Below are positions 8,605 through 17,842 of a stretch of 35,870 bases of DNA, in pieces. The notes beneath the pieces were generated by a model, which worked only from the letters and a program-made list of their open reading frames with translations, did not search any database and had not been told where the DNA came from. Each line of letters starts with the position of its first letter. The stretch's first letter is position 1. The DNA comes from Flavobacteriales bacterium (GTDB lineage Bacteria; Bacteroidota; Bacteroidia; Flavobacteriales; Flavobacteriaceae). Both the position numbers and the translations under genes were made by a program. The stretch covers positions 1-35,870 of the forward strand of contig SGZC01000004.1 of assembly GCA_004213605.1 (NCBI GenBank), read 5' to 3'.

Positions 8605-10275
8605 ATGATGGAAAGTAAGCTGCTAATTAAAAAGATTTCAAATCAACATGTTTTAAAAAACATCTTGGGATTGTCTTTATTCTTTATTGGCTATATGACT
8701 AATGCACAAGTTATTTCGTCCATTGATACTAACCAAATACGAGTTGGAGAAGAAATTATTTATTCCATTCAAGTGGAAACCGATTCTACTGATTTAGTAC
8801 TTTTCCCAGAAGGACAATCATTTAACCCTATGGAAGTTATTGTGTCCTATGAGCCAGACACTACAAGATATCAAGATAAAATAAAGTTGATAAAAAAGTA
8901 CGGACTAACTCAGTTTGATTCTGGCAATTACACACTTCCCTCTCAAAGGATTGTTATTAATAATGAGCCTTTTAATACTGATTCAGTTCAAGTTCAAGTG
9001 GCAAATGTAGTCGTCGATACCACCCAACAAAAAATGTTTCACATCAAACCAGCTTTTAAAGTGGAGGCGCAGGATTTTGACTTTTACAGTGCATTTCAAT
9101 GGATACTATCAATTTTAGTTTTCTTAGTTTTAGGACTATTTTTCTATTTAAAAAGAAAAAAAAGAAAAAGAGAAGAAACTCAACAACAATTACCACCCTA
9201 TGAAGAGGCAATAAAAGCCCTACAAGAATTAGATCATTCATTTTTTCTAAAAAACAATAACTCGAAACGATATTACACTTCTTTAACAGAAATCCTAAAA
9301 ACGTATATTGGAAGAGAAGTTGACGATTCTGCTCTAGAAAGTACTAGTAAAGAACTAATTGAACGGTTGACTTTACATAAAGATTCTGGGAATTACGATT
9401 TTGATAATGCAACAATTAAAAAGATTGATAAAATTTTAACCCGCGCCGACTTAATTAAGTTTGCTAAAATGAAAGAACAAGAGGGGCAGGCAAAAGTTGA
9501 TCGAGCGGTTGTTGAAGATATCATTAATGAAACAAAAGAAATCATTCCTGAGCCCACTGAAGAAGAACTACTTCAAAATCAATTATATCTCGAAAAATTG
9601 CGCAAAAAAGAATTAAAAAATAAGCGAATTAAAATTGCTGTAGGATCAGTTGCAACGATTGTAGTTGCTGTATTGATTTTTGGAAGTATCAAAGGGTTTG
9701 ACGAATTAAAAGACAAAACATTGGGTAATGAGATGCGAAACCTTTCGGAGGGGAGGTGGATAAAAAGCGAATACGGTTCCCCTTTAATCGTAATAGAAAC
9801 CCCTCAGGTTTTAGTCAGGGTGGAGGATTCTTTAGCCTCTAAAAGTACTGCTATAAAACGTAAAAGCCTTTTTACCTTTGGCGAAATAAAAGAACCTTTT
9901 TTTATACGAGTAAGTTCTATAAAATTCAACCAAGAGCAACAGTTAGGCTTGGAACCTTCACTAGACATGTCTTTGGTTTTATTAGAAAAATTAGGTGCCA
10001 AAAACCTACTAGTAAAAAGAGATGATTTTGAAACAGAAAATGGGATAAAAGGAATAAGAGCTTATGGAGATTTCTATTTAGAAGCTTCAGAAAATAAAGT
10101 ATTAAAGAAAAAGAGTTCCTATGAGTTACTTTTGTTTGCACAAGAAAACGGATTGCAAGAAATTCTAGTCGTTTACCAAGATGATGGTCGATTTGCTGAA
10201 AATATAAAAGACCGGATTATTAATTCAATTGAGCTAGAAGTTACTCAAAATAATATAAAAAAAAATGAGCAGTAA
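8605..10275 (+). CDS. Bat-cluster membrane protein: signal peptide, periplasmic domain, TM, cytosolic domain, second TM, C-terminal periplasmic domain
   Basis: Hydrophobic segments FQWILSILVFLVLGLFFYL and IKIAVGSVATIVVAVLIFGSI; N-terminal half resembles BatD-type proteins. The ORF-track start 8602 is TTG; ATG at 8605 or 8608 is more likely. Confidence 0.8.
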   Translation: MMESKLLIKKISNQHVLKNILGLSLFFIGYMTNAQVISSIDTNQIRVGEEIIYSIQVETDSTDLVLFPEGQSFNPMEVIVSYEPDTTRYQDKIKLIKKYGLTQFDSGNYTLPSQRIVINNEPFNTDSVQVQVANVVVDTTQQKMFHIKPAFKVEAQDFDFYSAFQWILSILVFLVLGLFFYLKRKKRKREETQQQLPPYEEAIKALQELDHSFFLKNNNSKRYYTSLTEILKTYIGREVDDSALESTSKELIERLTLHKDSGNYDFDNATIKKIDKILTRADLIKFAKMKEQEGQAKVDRAVVEDIINETKEIIPEPTEEELLQNQLYLEKLRKKELKNKRIKIAVGSVATIVVAVLIFGSIKGFDELKDKTLGNEMRNLSEGRWIKSEYGSPLIVIETPQVLVRVEDSLASKSTAIKRKSLFTFGEIKEPFFIRVSSIKFNQEQQLGLEPSLDMSLVLLEKLGAKNLLVKRDDFETENGIKGIRAYGDFYLEASENKVLKKKSSYELLLFAQENGLQEILVVYQDDGRFAENIKDRIINSIELEVTQNNIKKNEQ

Positions 10276-11269
10276 TTTTGAATTTGTAAATCCAGACTTT
10301 TTTTGGTTGCTATTGATGCTTCCCTTGTTGGTGATCTGGTTTTTTTGGAAAAGAAGTCAACAAACTGCTGTTTTAAAAATTTCAAGTTTAAAAGGGTTTG
10401 ACACTTCTAAAAACTGGTTGGCAAAAGTTCGCCCTTTATTATTTATACTTCGTCTAATCGTATTGACCCTAATAATAGTTGCGATGGCCAGACCTAGGAC
10501 GGTTGATGAGTCTACACGGATTAAAACTACTAAAGGAATTGATATTGTAATCGCAATCGATGTTTCTGCAAGTATGTTGGCCAGAGACTTAAAGCCTAAC
10601 CGATTAGAGGCGTTAAAAAAGGTGGCGTCTAGGTTCATTTTAGCGCGACCAAACGATCGTTTGGGGTTGGTAGAATATGCTGGAGAAAGTTATACAAAAA
10701 CACCTTTAACAAGTGATAAAAACATTGTCCTTTCTTCTTTAAAAAGCATTAAATACAATACGATTATCACGGGGGGAACTGCTATTGGTATGGGTCTAGC
10801 AACAGCTGTTAATCGGCTAAAGGAAAGTCGAGCTAAAGGGAAAGTAATAATTTTATTAACTGATGGGGTTAACAACTCAGGATTTATTGATCCAAAAATA
10901 GCTAGTGAATTGGCTATTGAATTTGGAATTAAAGTGTATACTATAGGAATAGGCTCAAACGGAATGGCATTGTCACCAATTGGGATCCTTCCAGACGGAT
11001 CATTTCAATATGGAAATATTCAAGTAGAGATTGATGAAGATTTATTATTAGAAATTGCTAATACAACAGGAGGAAAATATTTTAGAGCTACAAGTAACAC
11101 CAAACTAGAAGAAATTTATGAAGAAATAAATAAATTAGAAAAAACAGAAATTGAAGAAACTAAATATACAAGTTATGATGAATTGTTTAGACCATTTGTT
11201 CTTTTAGCTTTTAGTTTGTTGTTCTTTGAGTTGTTCCTAAGATATTCCATATTTAGAAGTTTTATTTAA
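10265..11269 (+). CDS. batA: BatA-type VWA domain membrane protein
   Basis: GIDIVIAIDVSASMLARDLKPNRLEALK (MIDAS DxSxS), TPLTSDKNIVLSSL, ILLTDGVNNSG; N- and C-terminal TM segments; overlaps the upstream stop. Confidence 0.92.
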   Translation: MSSNFEFVNPDFFWLLLMLPLLVIWFFWKRSQQTAVLKISSLKGFDTSKNWLAKVRPLLFILRLIVLTLIIVAMARPRTVDESTRIKTTKGIDIVIAIDVSASMLARDLKPNRLEALKKVASRFILARPNDRLGLVEYAGESYTKTPLTSDKNIVLSSLKSIKYNTIITGGTAIGMGLATAVNRLKESRAKGKVIILLTDGVNNSGFIDPKIASELAIEFGIKVYTIGIGSNGMALSPIGILPDGSFQYGNIQVEIDEDLLLEIANTTGGKYFRATSNTKLEEIYEEINKLEKTEIEETKYTSYDELFRPFVLLAFSLLFFELFLRYSIFRSFI

Positions 11270-11280
11270 TATGAATTAGA

Positions 11281-12315
11281 ATGTATCAATTAGAAAAGCC
11301 CATATTTTTTTATTTACTTTTTGCTATCATTGGCTTGACAGTAGCTTTCTTGTTGGTATTTATTTGGAAAAAGCACACCCAAAGGAAATTTGCTTCTCAG
11401 GTTGCTCTAAAGAAGTTAAGTCCCGATCGTTCTTTTTTTAAATCTTGGTTAAAACTAATTATTCTTTCGTTAGCAATTTTCAGTCTGACATTAGCTTTAG
11501 TCAATCCTAAAATTGGAACTAAAATAGAAACCATAAAAAGAGAAGGAGTAGATGTGGTTTTCGCTCTTGATGTTTCAAAAAGTATGTTGGCCGAGGATAT
11601 TGCTCCAAATCGTATCGATAAATCAAAACAGTTAATCACTCAAATTATTAATAGTTTAGGAGGAGATCGTGTAGGAATAATTGGTTACGCAGGAAGTGCT
11701 TTCCCTCAAGTGCCAATAACTACAGATTTCTCAACGACTAAGTTATTTTTAAATAGTATGAATACCGACATGGTATCATCGCAAGGAACAGCAATCACAG
11801 AAGCCATCAAAATGGCAGAAACCTATTACAATGACGAAGACCAGGTAAATAAAGTATTATTTATCATATCCGATGGAGAAGATCATGAAGGGAATATTTC
11901 AGAAATTGTGAATGAAGCCGCTAATTTAGGGATTAGAATTTATACTATTGGAGTAGGTACTGAAACAGGAGGTCCCATACCGTATAAAAGGAATGGAATA
12001 CTTCAGTATTATAAGCGAGATAATAAAAATCAACAAGTCATTACCAAATTAAACGCTAATAAGCTAAATGAAATCGCATCAAAAGGGAATGGGAAATACA
12101 TTAACGGGAGCAATACTAGTGAAGTAATAGAAGAAGTAAGTACTATTTTAAACGGGATGAATCAAAAAGAATTTGAAGCAAAACAGTTTACAGATTTTAA
12201 AGATCGTTTCCAATGGTTTTTAGGAATATCAATTTTTCTGTTAGCCCTTGAATTAGTATTATTGGAGAGAAAAACAGCTTGGATTAAAAAATTAAATTTG
12301 TTTAATGAAGACTAA
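11281..12315 (+). CDS. batB: BatB-type VWA domain membrane protein
   Basis: GVDVVFALDVSKSMLAEDIAPNRIDKSKQ, VPITTDFSTTKLFL, FIISDGEDHEG; flanking TM segments. Confidence 0.92.
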   Translation: MYQLEKPIFFYLLFAIIGLTVAFLLVFIWKKHTQRKFASQVALKKLSPDRSFFKSWLKLIILSLAIFSLTLALVNPKIGTKIETIKREGVDVVFALDVSKSMLAEDIAPNRIDKSKQLITQIINSLGGDRVGIIGYAGSAFPQVPITTDFSTTKLFLNSMNTDMVSSQGTAITEAIKMAETYYNDEDQVNKVLFIISDGEDHEGNISEIVNEAANLGIRIYTIGVGTETGGPIPYKRNGILQYYKRDNKNQQVITKLNANKLNEIASKGNGKYINGSNTSEVIEEVSTILNGMNQKEFEAKQFTDFKDRFQWFLGISIFLLALELVLLERKTAWIKKLNLFNED

Positions 12316-13168
12316 AAATTTAAAACATAATAGACATAAATTAAGACGTAATACATTTTGTCTTTTTCTAGTTTTTAACTTAAGTTTTTCTCTAGTCGCT
12401 CAGGAGGTATCGATAGAAAAGCAAATGGTTCTAAAGGAGTCTAAAAAAGTTCTAACGGACGCAAGTTACGAAATGGCAAATAATAACTTTTCTAAAGCTG
12501 AAGCAGCTTATCGAAAAGCAATTTCTATAAATCCAAATGAAGATACGGGAAAGTATAATTTAGGGACTGCTTATTATAACAAAGAAATGAATGAAGTTGC
12601 GATGTCTCGTTTTAAACAAGCAGCAGCTGTAGCTGACACAAAATTGGACAAACATAAAGCTTTTCATAATTTAGGGAATACTTTTATGAATGAGAAGAAA
12701 TATCAAGAAGCAGTCGAATCCTATAAAAATGCATTGCGAAACAATCCAAAAGACGAAGAAACACGTTATAATTATGCTTTAGCAAAAGAATTATTGGAAG
12801 ACCAAGAAAAAAATGGCGAAGATGATGACAATAAAGATAATCAAGAGGATAAGAAGGACGAAGATGAAGAGAAAAATCAGGAAAACGAAAATAATAAAAA
12901 GGATGGCGAAGATGGTGAACAAAAAGATGAACAGGATAAAGGAAATGAAGAACAAGATAAAAAAAAGGGTGACGAAAATAAAGATAAGGGAAAACCTGAT
13001 AAGCCAGAGGATAAAGAGCAACAACAACCAACAGAACCAGGAAAGTTATCTCCTCAACAGGTTAAAAACTTATTAGAGGCTATGAATAACGAAGAGAGAA
13101 AGGTTCAAGAAAAGATAAATGCTAAAAAGCAAAAAGGGTTGAAAGTAAAATCTGAAAAAGATTGGTAA
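12305..13168 (+). CDS. batC: BatC-type TPR protein with a highly charged low-complexity C-terminal half
   Basis: Signal peptide; TPR-like FSKAEAAYRKAISINPNEDTGKYNLGTAYYNK and YQEAVESYKNALRNNPKDEETRYNYALAK; then a K/E/D/N/Q-rich tract. Confidence 0.88.
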   Translation: MKTKNLKHNRHKLRRNTFCLFLVFNLSFSLVAQEVSIEKQMVLKESKKVLTDASYEMANNNFSKAEAAYRKAISINPNEDTGKYNLGTAYYNKEMNEVAMSRFKQAAAVADTKLDKHKAFHNLGNTFMNEKKYQEAVESYKNALRNNPKDEETRYNYALAKELLEDQEKNGEDDDNKDNQEDKKDEDEEKNQENENNKKDGEDGEQKDEQDKGNEEQDKKKGDENKDKGKPDKPEDKEQQQPTEPGKLSPQQVKNLLEAMNNEERKVQEKINAKKQKGLKVKSEKDW

Positions 13169-14940
13169 TGAACACAAAATCCATTTTCATATTATTTTTT
13201 ATACTGAGTTTTGGCTTTGCTAAAGCTCAAGTTTCGTTCATAGCAAAAGCAAGTAAAAAAACACTTGGAATTAATGAGCGTTTGCGTATTGATTTTGAAA
13301 TGAATGAAGATGGAGATAATTTTGTGCCACCAAATTTTAAGGGGTTTAATGTTGTTGGAGGACCAAATCAGTCGATTAGTAATTCCTGGATAAATGGAAA
13401 AAGGAGTTATTCAAAAACATACTCCTATTTTCTGGCACCTAAATCACAAGGAACGTTTAGTATCAATCAAGCTACTATCGAAATTGATGACCAAATATAT
13501 AAAACCACCCCTTTAAAGATTACTATTACTGAAGCTGTTACAAAACCTAAAGACGGTAATAATGCAGATTATGTAGCCAGTGAAAATGTTCATTTAATAG
13601 CAGAGGTCTCAAAAACAAATCCTTATTTAAACGAAGCCATTACAGTTATCTATAAATTATATGTTTCAAATGATGTAAGTATTACAAGAAGTTGGCAAGA
13701 ATTGGACACTCCAAAATTCCAGGATTTTTGGAGTCAGTATATAGAAGAAAAAGGCGAACAACAAATTTACGAGACCACCTATAAAGGGAAACCTTATCGC
13801 TATGTGGTCTTGAGAAAAGCAGTATTGTACCCTCAAAAAACGGGAGAATTAACTATTGAACCTTTAACATTAGATATCCCTATTGACGTTCAAGGAAATA
13901 CAAGAGATATATTTGGCCGGAGAAGAATGGCTCGTGTTAATAGAACAATTTCTGCAGGTAAAAGAACTATTAATGTTAAACCATTACCAGTAAAGGGTAA
14001 ACCGGACAACTTTTCAGGAGCGGTGGGAAATTTTGACTTTAGCATATCCACTAATAAAAAAACCTTAGATGCCAATGAAGCTTTAGAATTAAAAATCAAA
14101 GTAAAAGGTACAGGAAATTTAAAATTATTTAACCTTCCGCCTCTAAATCTTCCAAATTCATTGGAGGTATATGAACCAGTTAGGGCTAATAAAATAACTG
14201 TTAATTTAAAGGGGATGAATGGCTTTATAAGTGACACCTATACCGTAATTCCAGAGTTTAAAGGCAGTTATCCAATTAGACCCATTACTTTTTCATATTT
14301 CAATGTAGCTTTGAATGAGTATAAAACTATTTTATCTGATGAAATTGTGGTACAAGTTGTCAATGGACCTGTACCCAATCAGCTTAATAACAAAAATAAA
14401 AGCTTAAGGAATGAGCATGTTGTTTCTTTGACAAATGACCAGTTTAAATACATTAAGACCTCCACAAAATTAATACCAATAAATCGGCCGGTTTTTTTTA
14501 AAACTTTTAAATTTTGGTGCTTGCTAGGAATCCCATTTTTTTTAATCCCAATCATAATATTAACAGGAAATACAAGACGCAAAAGACTCAACGATATTGA
14601 GGGGAGAAGATATAGAACAGCAACACGATTGGCTAAAAAATATCTATCGGAAGCCAGAAAAAATTTAGGGAAGCAAGCATTTTTTTATGAAGCACTAGAG
14701 CGGGCACTACACAATTATTTAAAAGCTAAATTAGCAATTGTTACTTCTGAATTTTCAAAAGGAAAAATAACAGAATTACTTTCTGATAGAAATGTAGAAA
14801 ACGAAGTTGTTTTAAACTTTGAATCACTTTTAAAAAGCTGTGAATTTGCAAGATATACACCAACCTCTGACGTTGCCATCCAACAAGATTATGACAAAGC
14901 AGTAAAAGTTATTTCTAATATTGACAAGCAACTTCAATAA
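13168..14940 (+). CDS. batD: BatD family protein
   Basis: Signal peptide; VSFIAKASKKTLGINERLRIDFEMN, repeated Ig-like segments, one TM (FKFWCLLGIPFFLIPIIILTG) and a C-terminal cytosolic helical region. The ORF-track start 13162 is TTG; ATG 13168 overlaps the batC stop (TAATG). Confidence 0.92.
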   Translation: MNTKSIFILFFILSFGFAKAQVSFIAKASKKTLGINERLRIDFEMNEDGDNFVPPNFKGFNVVGGPNQSISNSWINGKRSYSKTYSYFLAPKSQGTFSINQATIEIDDQIYKTTPLKITITEAVTKPKDGNNADYVASENVHLIAEVSKTNPYLNEAITVIYKLYVSNDVSITRSWQELDTPKFQDFWSQYIEEKGEQQIYETTYKGKPYRYVVLRKAVLYPQKTGELTIEPLTLDIPIDVQGNTRDIFGRRRMARVNRTISAGKRTINVKPLPVKGKPDNFSGAVGNFDFSISTNKKTLDANEALELKIKVKGTGNLKLFNLPPLNLPNSLEVYEPVRANKITVNLKGMNGFISDTYTVIPEFKGSYPIRPITFSYFNVALNEYKTILSDEIVVQVVNGPVPNQLNNKNKSLRNEHVVSLTNDQFKYIKTSTKLIPINRPVFFKTFKFWCLLGIPFFLIPIIILTGNTRRKRLNDIEGRRYRTATRLAKKYLSEARKNLGKQAFFYEALERALHNYLKAKLAIVTSEFSKGKITELLSDRNVENEVVLNFESLLKSCEFARYTPTSDVAIQQDYDKAVKVISNIDKQLQ

Positions 14941-15722
14941 TGAAAAATAAATTTTTAACATATTTGACATTTAATAGGAACATTATATTCCTGATTGCAA
15001 TGATAATTACAGCACACAGTTATTCTCAAAACGCACCCCTTTTTGAGCAAGGAAAATCGTTGTATAAAGCTGAAAAATATCAAGAGGCCGTATTTTCTTG
15101 GATGAAAATTTTAGATCACGAAAGACATTCTGCAGAATTATATTTTAATTTAGGAAATGCTCATTATAAACTAAATAATATTGGTCCAAGTATTTATTAT
15201 TATGAAAAGGCCTTGTTATTGGCTCCCAATAATCGTGATATAAAAAACAACTTGTCATTTGCAGAAAACACAAGGATAGACGCCATCGAGCCATTGCCAA
15301 AAACTATTTTTTACAAATGGTATCATACCATATCAGACCAACTAAATTTTGACGGTTGGGCTTATGCTTCTGTTTTTTTAGGGGCTATTTTTGTAGTATT
15401 TTTTTTGATATATTTTTTTTCATATTCAGAAATAAAAAAGCGTTTCTTTTTCATCTCTTCTGCTGTTTTAATGCTTCTTTTAGGGATGACGCTTTCCATG
15501 GCTTTTTCTACTTATGAGTATGCGATTAATAATAAACCTGCAATAATTTTTGCTGCAAGCTCTGATGTAAGAGAAGCCCCGAACTTAGGGAGCGAAATAT
15601 CGTTTATACTTCATGAGGGGACCAAAATTCAAATCTTAGAAAAAGATACTGATTGGGGGCTTATAGAAATTGCTAATGGTAAAGAAGGCTGGATTCCTTT
15701 GACGGATTTAAAAGAATTATAA
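14940..15722 (+). CDS. batE: BatE-type TPR and SH3b protein
   Basis: TPR-like QEAVFSWMKILDHERHSAELYFNLGNAHYKLNNIGPSIYYYEKALLLAPNNRDIKNNL, two TM segments, SH3b-like DVREAPNLGSEISFILHEGTKIQILEKDTDWGLIEIANGKEGWIPLTDL. Confidence 0.9.
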   Translation: MKNKFLTYLTFNRNIIFLIAMIITAHSYSQNAPLFEQGKSLYKAEKYQEAVFSWMKILDHERHSAELYFNLGNAHYKLNNIGPSIYYYEKALLLAPNNRDIKNNLSFAENTRIDAIEPLPKTIFYKWYHTISDQLNFDGWAYASVFLGAIFVVFFLIYFFSYSEIKKRFFFISSAVLMLLLGMTLSMAFSTYEYAINNKPAIIFAASSDVREAPNLGSEISFILHEGTKIQILEKDTDWGLIEIANGKEGWIPLTDLKEL

Positions 15723-15724
15723 AA

Positions 15725-16267
15725 TTATTCTTTTTCTTCAGATAGGTTGATGTTTAAAATCTTTTTTTGAAAGTTTATATTTTTCACATCTTCAACTAAA
15801 TCCGGAAGCACTAAAGGCGCTAGAGCTTCAATAGGATTATAGAGATTAGAATTTTCTTTCTTTTCACTAGGAATCACATAATCAGTCGTATTCCACTGAT
15901 TAAAAAACATAAAAATTACACTGACAATAAAAGCAGAAAATAGCATATTAAAAACTCCTCCAAGAATTTTATTAAAGAGACCTAAGAAAGCAAAATCTGC
16001 AATTTTTGTTAGAAACTTCCCCGCCCAATTAATGACAAAAACGATGACTATAAAAGTTATTAGTTTTGCAGTGAAGTACGTTGTTTCCTCACTTAAAGAG
16101 AGCCAATTATTTATATAACTAGCCGCAAATTCCGAAAAATAAATCGCTCCAAAAACCCCTAACACCAACCCTAAAAAAGAAGCTAAACTCACAAAAAGCC
16201 CCTTTCTCATGCCTTGCACAAAAGAAAAAATCAATATAATTCCAAGGATAATGTCTAATAAGTTCAT
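15725..16267 (-). CDS. CvpA family membrane protein
   Basis: MNLLDIILGIILIFSFVQGMRKGLFVSLASFLGLVLGVFGAIYFS is typical of CvpA; four TM segments. Confidence 0.9.
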   Translation of the reverse strand: MNLLDIILGIILIFSFVQGMRKGLFVSLASFLGLVLGVFGAIYFSEFAASYINNWLSLSEETTYFTAKLITFIVIVFVINWAGKFLTKIADFAFLGLFNKILGGVFNMLFSAFIVSVIFMFFNQWNTTDYVIPSEKKENSNLYNPIEALAPLVLPDLVEDVKNINFQKKILNINLSEEKE

Positions 16268-16293
16268 TTTATAAATTTAGGATAAAGATACAT

Positions 16294-16301
16294 TATCTTT
16301 G
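16294..16301 (+). promoter_or_regulatory. Candidate -7 box TATCTTTG for the pheS-containing unit
   Basis: TAnnTTTG match 53 nt upstream of ATG 16355. Confidence 0.5.
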
Positions 16302-16354
16302 CGATGTAATTAAATGATTGATAATATTTGAATACGCTATTTAATTAAAAAACT

Positions 16355-16711
16355 ATGGCTAGAGACGAAAACTTAAAACGATTGTGGGACGACGTAGTTT
16401 CACATTTGAGCAATCAGTTTGCCGATGGAGAACCACTAGATCTAGATGGAATAATATATATTATAGGATTACAAGAAAAGGGTAATTTGTCTATAAAATA
16501 TAGTAAGGATGATAAAATTAATTTAATGCATATTGCTATTTGTAGATTATTAGAACCCTTTGGGTACTATGAATTTGATTATTTTGATAAAGAGGGATGG
16601 CCACACTATAAAGTTTTAGAAAAAATCCCTTCTTTAAAAGCTGGTGAGCAGACGGTTTTAATGAAAGAAGCAATAGTTAATTACTTCTTAGAGAAAAAAG
16701 TAGTGGAATAA
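16355..16711 (+). CDS. Small uncharacterised protein upstream of pheS
   Basis: 118 aa, good coding composition, own candidate promoter, same strand as pheS. Confidence 0.85.
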   Translation: MARDENLKRLWDDVVSHLSNQFADGEPLDLDGIIYIIGLQEKGNLSIKYSKDDKINLMHIAICRLLEPFGYYEFDYFDKEGWPHYKVLEKIPSLKAGEQTVLMKEAIVNYFLEKKVVE

Positions 16712-16806
16712 TATAAAAACCAGTAAACAACAAAGCTCTTTTCTCTTTATTTTGTTGTGCTAGACTTAGTAATAGTTTAATTTTGTGAAGTTATAATTAA
16801 TTAAGA

Positions 16807-17823
16807 ATGATTCAAAAAATAAAAGAGCACATAGCTGATGTAGAGACATTTTCACCAAAGTCACTAGATGAGTTAGAGCAATTCCGAATAAAATATCTTG
16901 GAAAAAAAGGGCTATTGAACGATTTTTTTGCTGAGTTTAAAAATGTTCCCAACAACCAAAAAAAAGAGTTTGGGCAGACAATTAATCTTCTAAAGACCAA
17001 AGCAATAGAAAAAGTTAATTTACAAAAAGTAGTGTTGTCCAAAGGAGAAGAAGTAAAGGGGAGTTATGGAGACTTAACCCGCCCAGGAGAACCAAATGAG
17101 TTAGGGTCCAGACATCCAATTTCTATTGTAAAGAATAAGATTATAGATATTTTTTCGAGGATTGGATTTAATGTTTCTGAAGGGCCAGAGATTGAGGACG
17201 ATTGGCATAATTTTACAGCTTTAAATCTCCCTGAATATCATCCTGCCAGAGACATGCAGGACACTTTTTTTATCGAAAAAGACCCGGATGTGCTGTTAAG
17301 GACCCATACTTCTTCAGTGCAAGTTCGCTACATGGAAAACAACCAACCTCCCATTCGAACAATTTCGCCTGGTAGAGTATTTAGAAACGAAGCTATATCT
17401 GCAAGATCTCACTGTTTTTTTCATCAAGTAGAAGGTTTGTATGTAGATAAAGGGGTGAGTTTTGCAGATTTAAAACAAACATTACAATACTTTACGACCG
17501 AGATGTTTGGGAAATCTAAAATTCGTTTACGACCTTCTTACTTCCCTTTCACAGAGCCAAGTGCAGAGGTTGACGTATATTGGGGCTTAGAAACAGAAAC
17601 GGATTATAAAATGACTAAAGGAACTGGTTGGTTAGAAATTATGGGATGTGGTATGGTAGACCCAAATGTTTTAAAAAACTGTAATATAGACCCTGAGATA
17701 TATTCAGGTTTTGCCTTTGGTATGGGGATTGATCGTATTGCTTTATTATTGCACCAAATCCCAGATATTCGTATGTTTAGTGAAAACGATGTTCGTTTTC
17801 TAGAGCAGTTTAAAAGTCAATAA
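16807..17823 (+). CDS. pheS: Phenylalanine--tRNA ligase alpha subunit
   Basis: Motif 2 region [35 protein letters not shown], motif 3 [34 protein letters not shown]. Confidence 0.97.
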   Translation: MIQKIKEHIADVETFSPKSLDELEQFRIKYLGKKGLLNDFFAEFKNVPNNQKKEFGQTINLLKTKAIEKVNLQKVVLSKGEEVKGSYGDLTRPGEPNELGSRHPISIVKNKIIDIFSRIGFNVSEGPEIEDDWHNFTALNLPEYHPARDMQDTFFIEKDPDVLLRTHTSSVQVRYMENNQPPIRTISPGRVFRNEAISARSHCFFHQVEGLYVDKGVSFADLKQTLQYFTTEMFGKSKIRLRPSYFPFTEPSAEVDVYWGLETETDYKMTKGTGWLEIMGCGMVDPNVLKNCNIDPEIYSGFAFGMGIDRIALLLHQIPDIRMFSENDVRFLEQFKSQ

Positions 17824-17842
17824 TCTTAAAAATCTTTTTAAG

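Noticed and set aside
12684-13076. Antisense ORFs (115 and 78 aa, hydrophobic) and the + strand 87-aa K/R/I-rich ORF over batC
   Set aside because: Generated by the purine-rich low-complexity tract of batC; apparent transmembrane character is an artefact of reading the complement of Asp/Glu/Lys codons.
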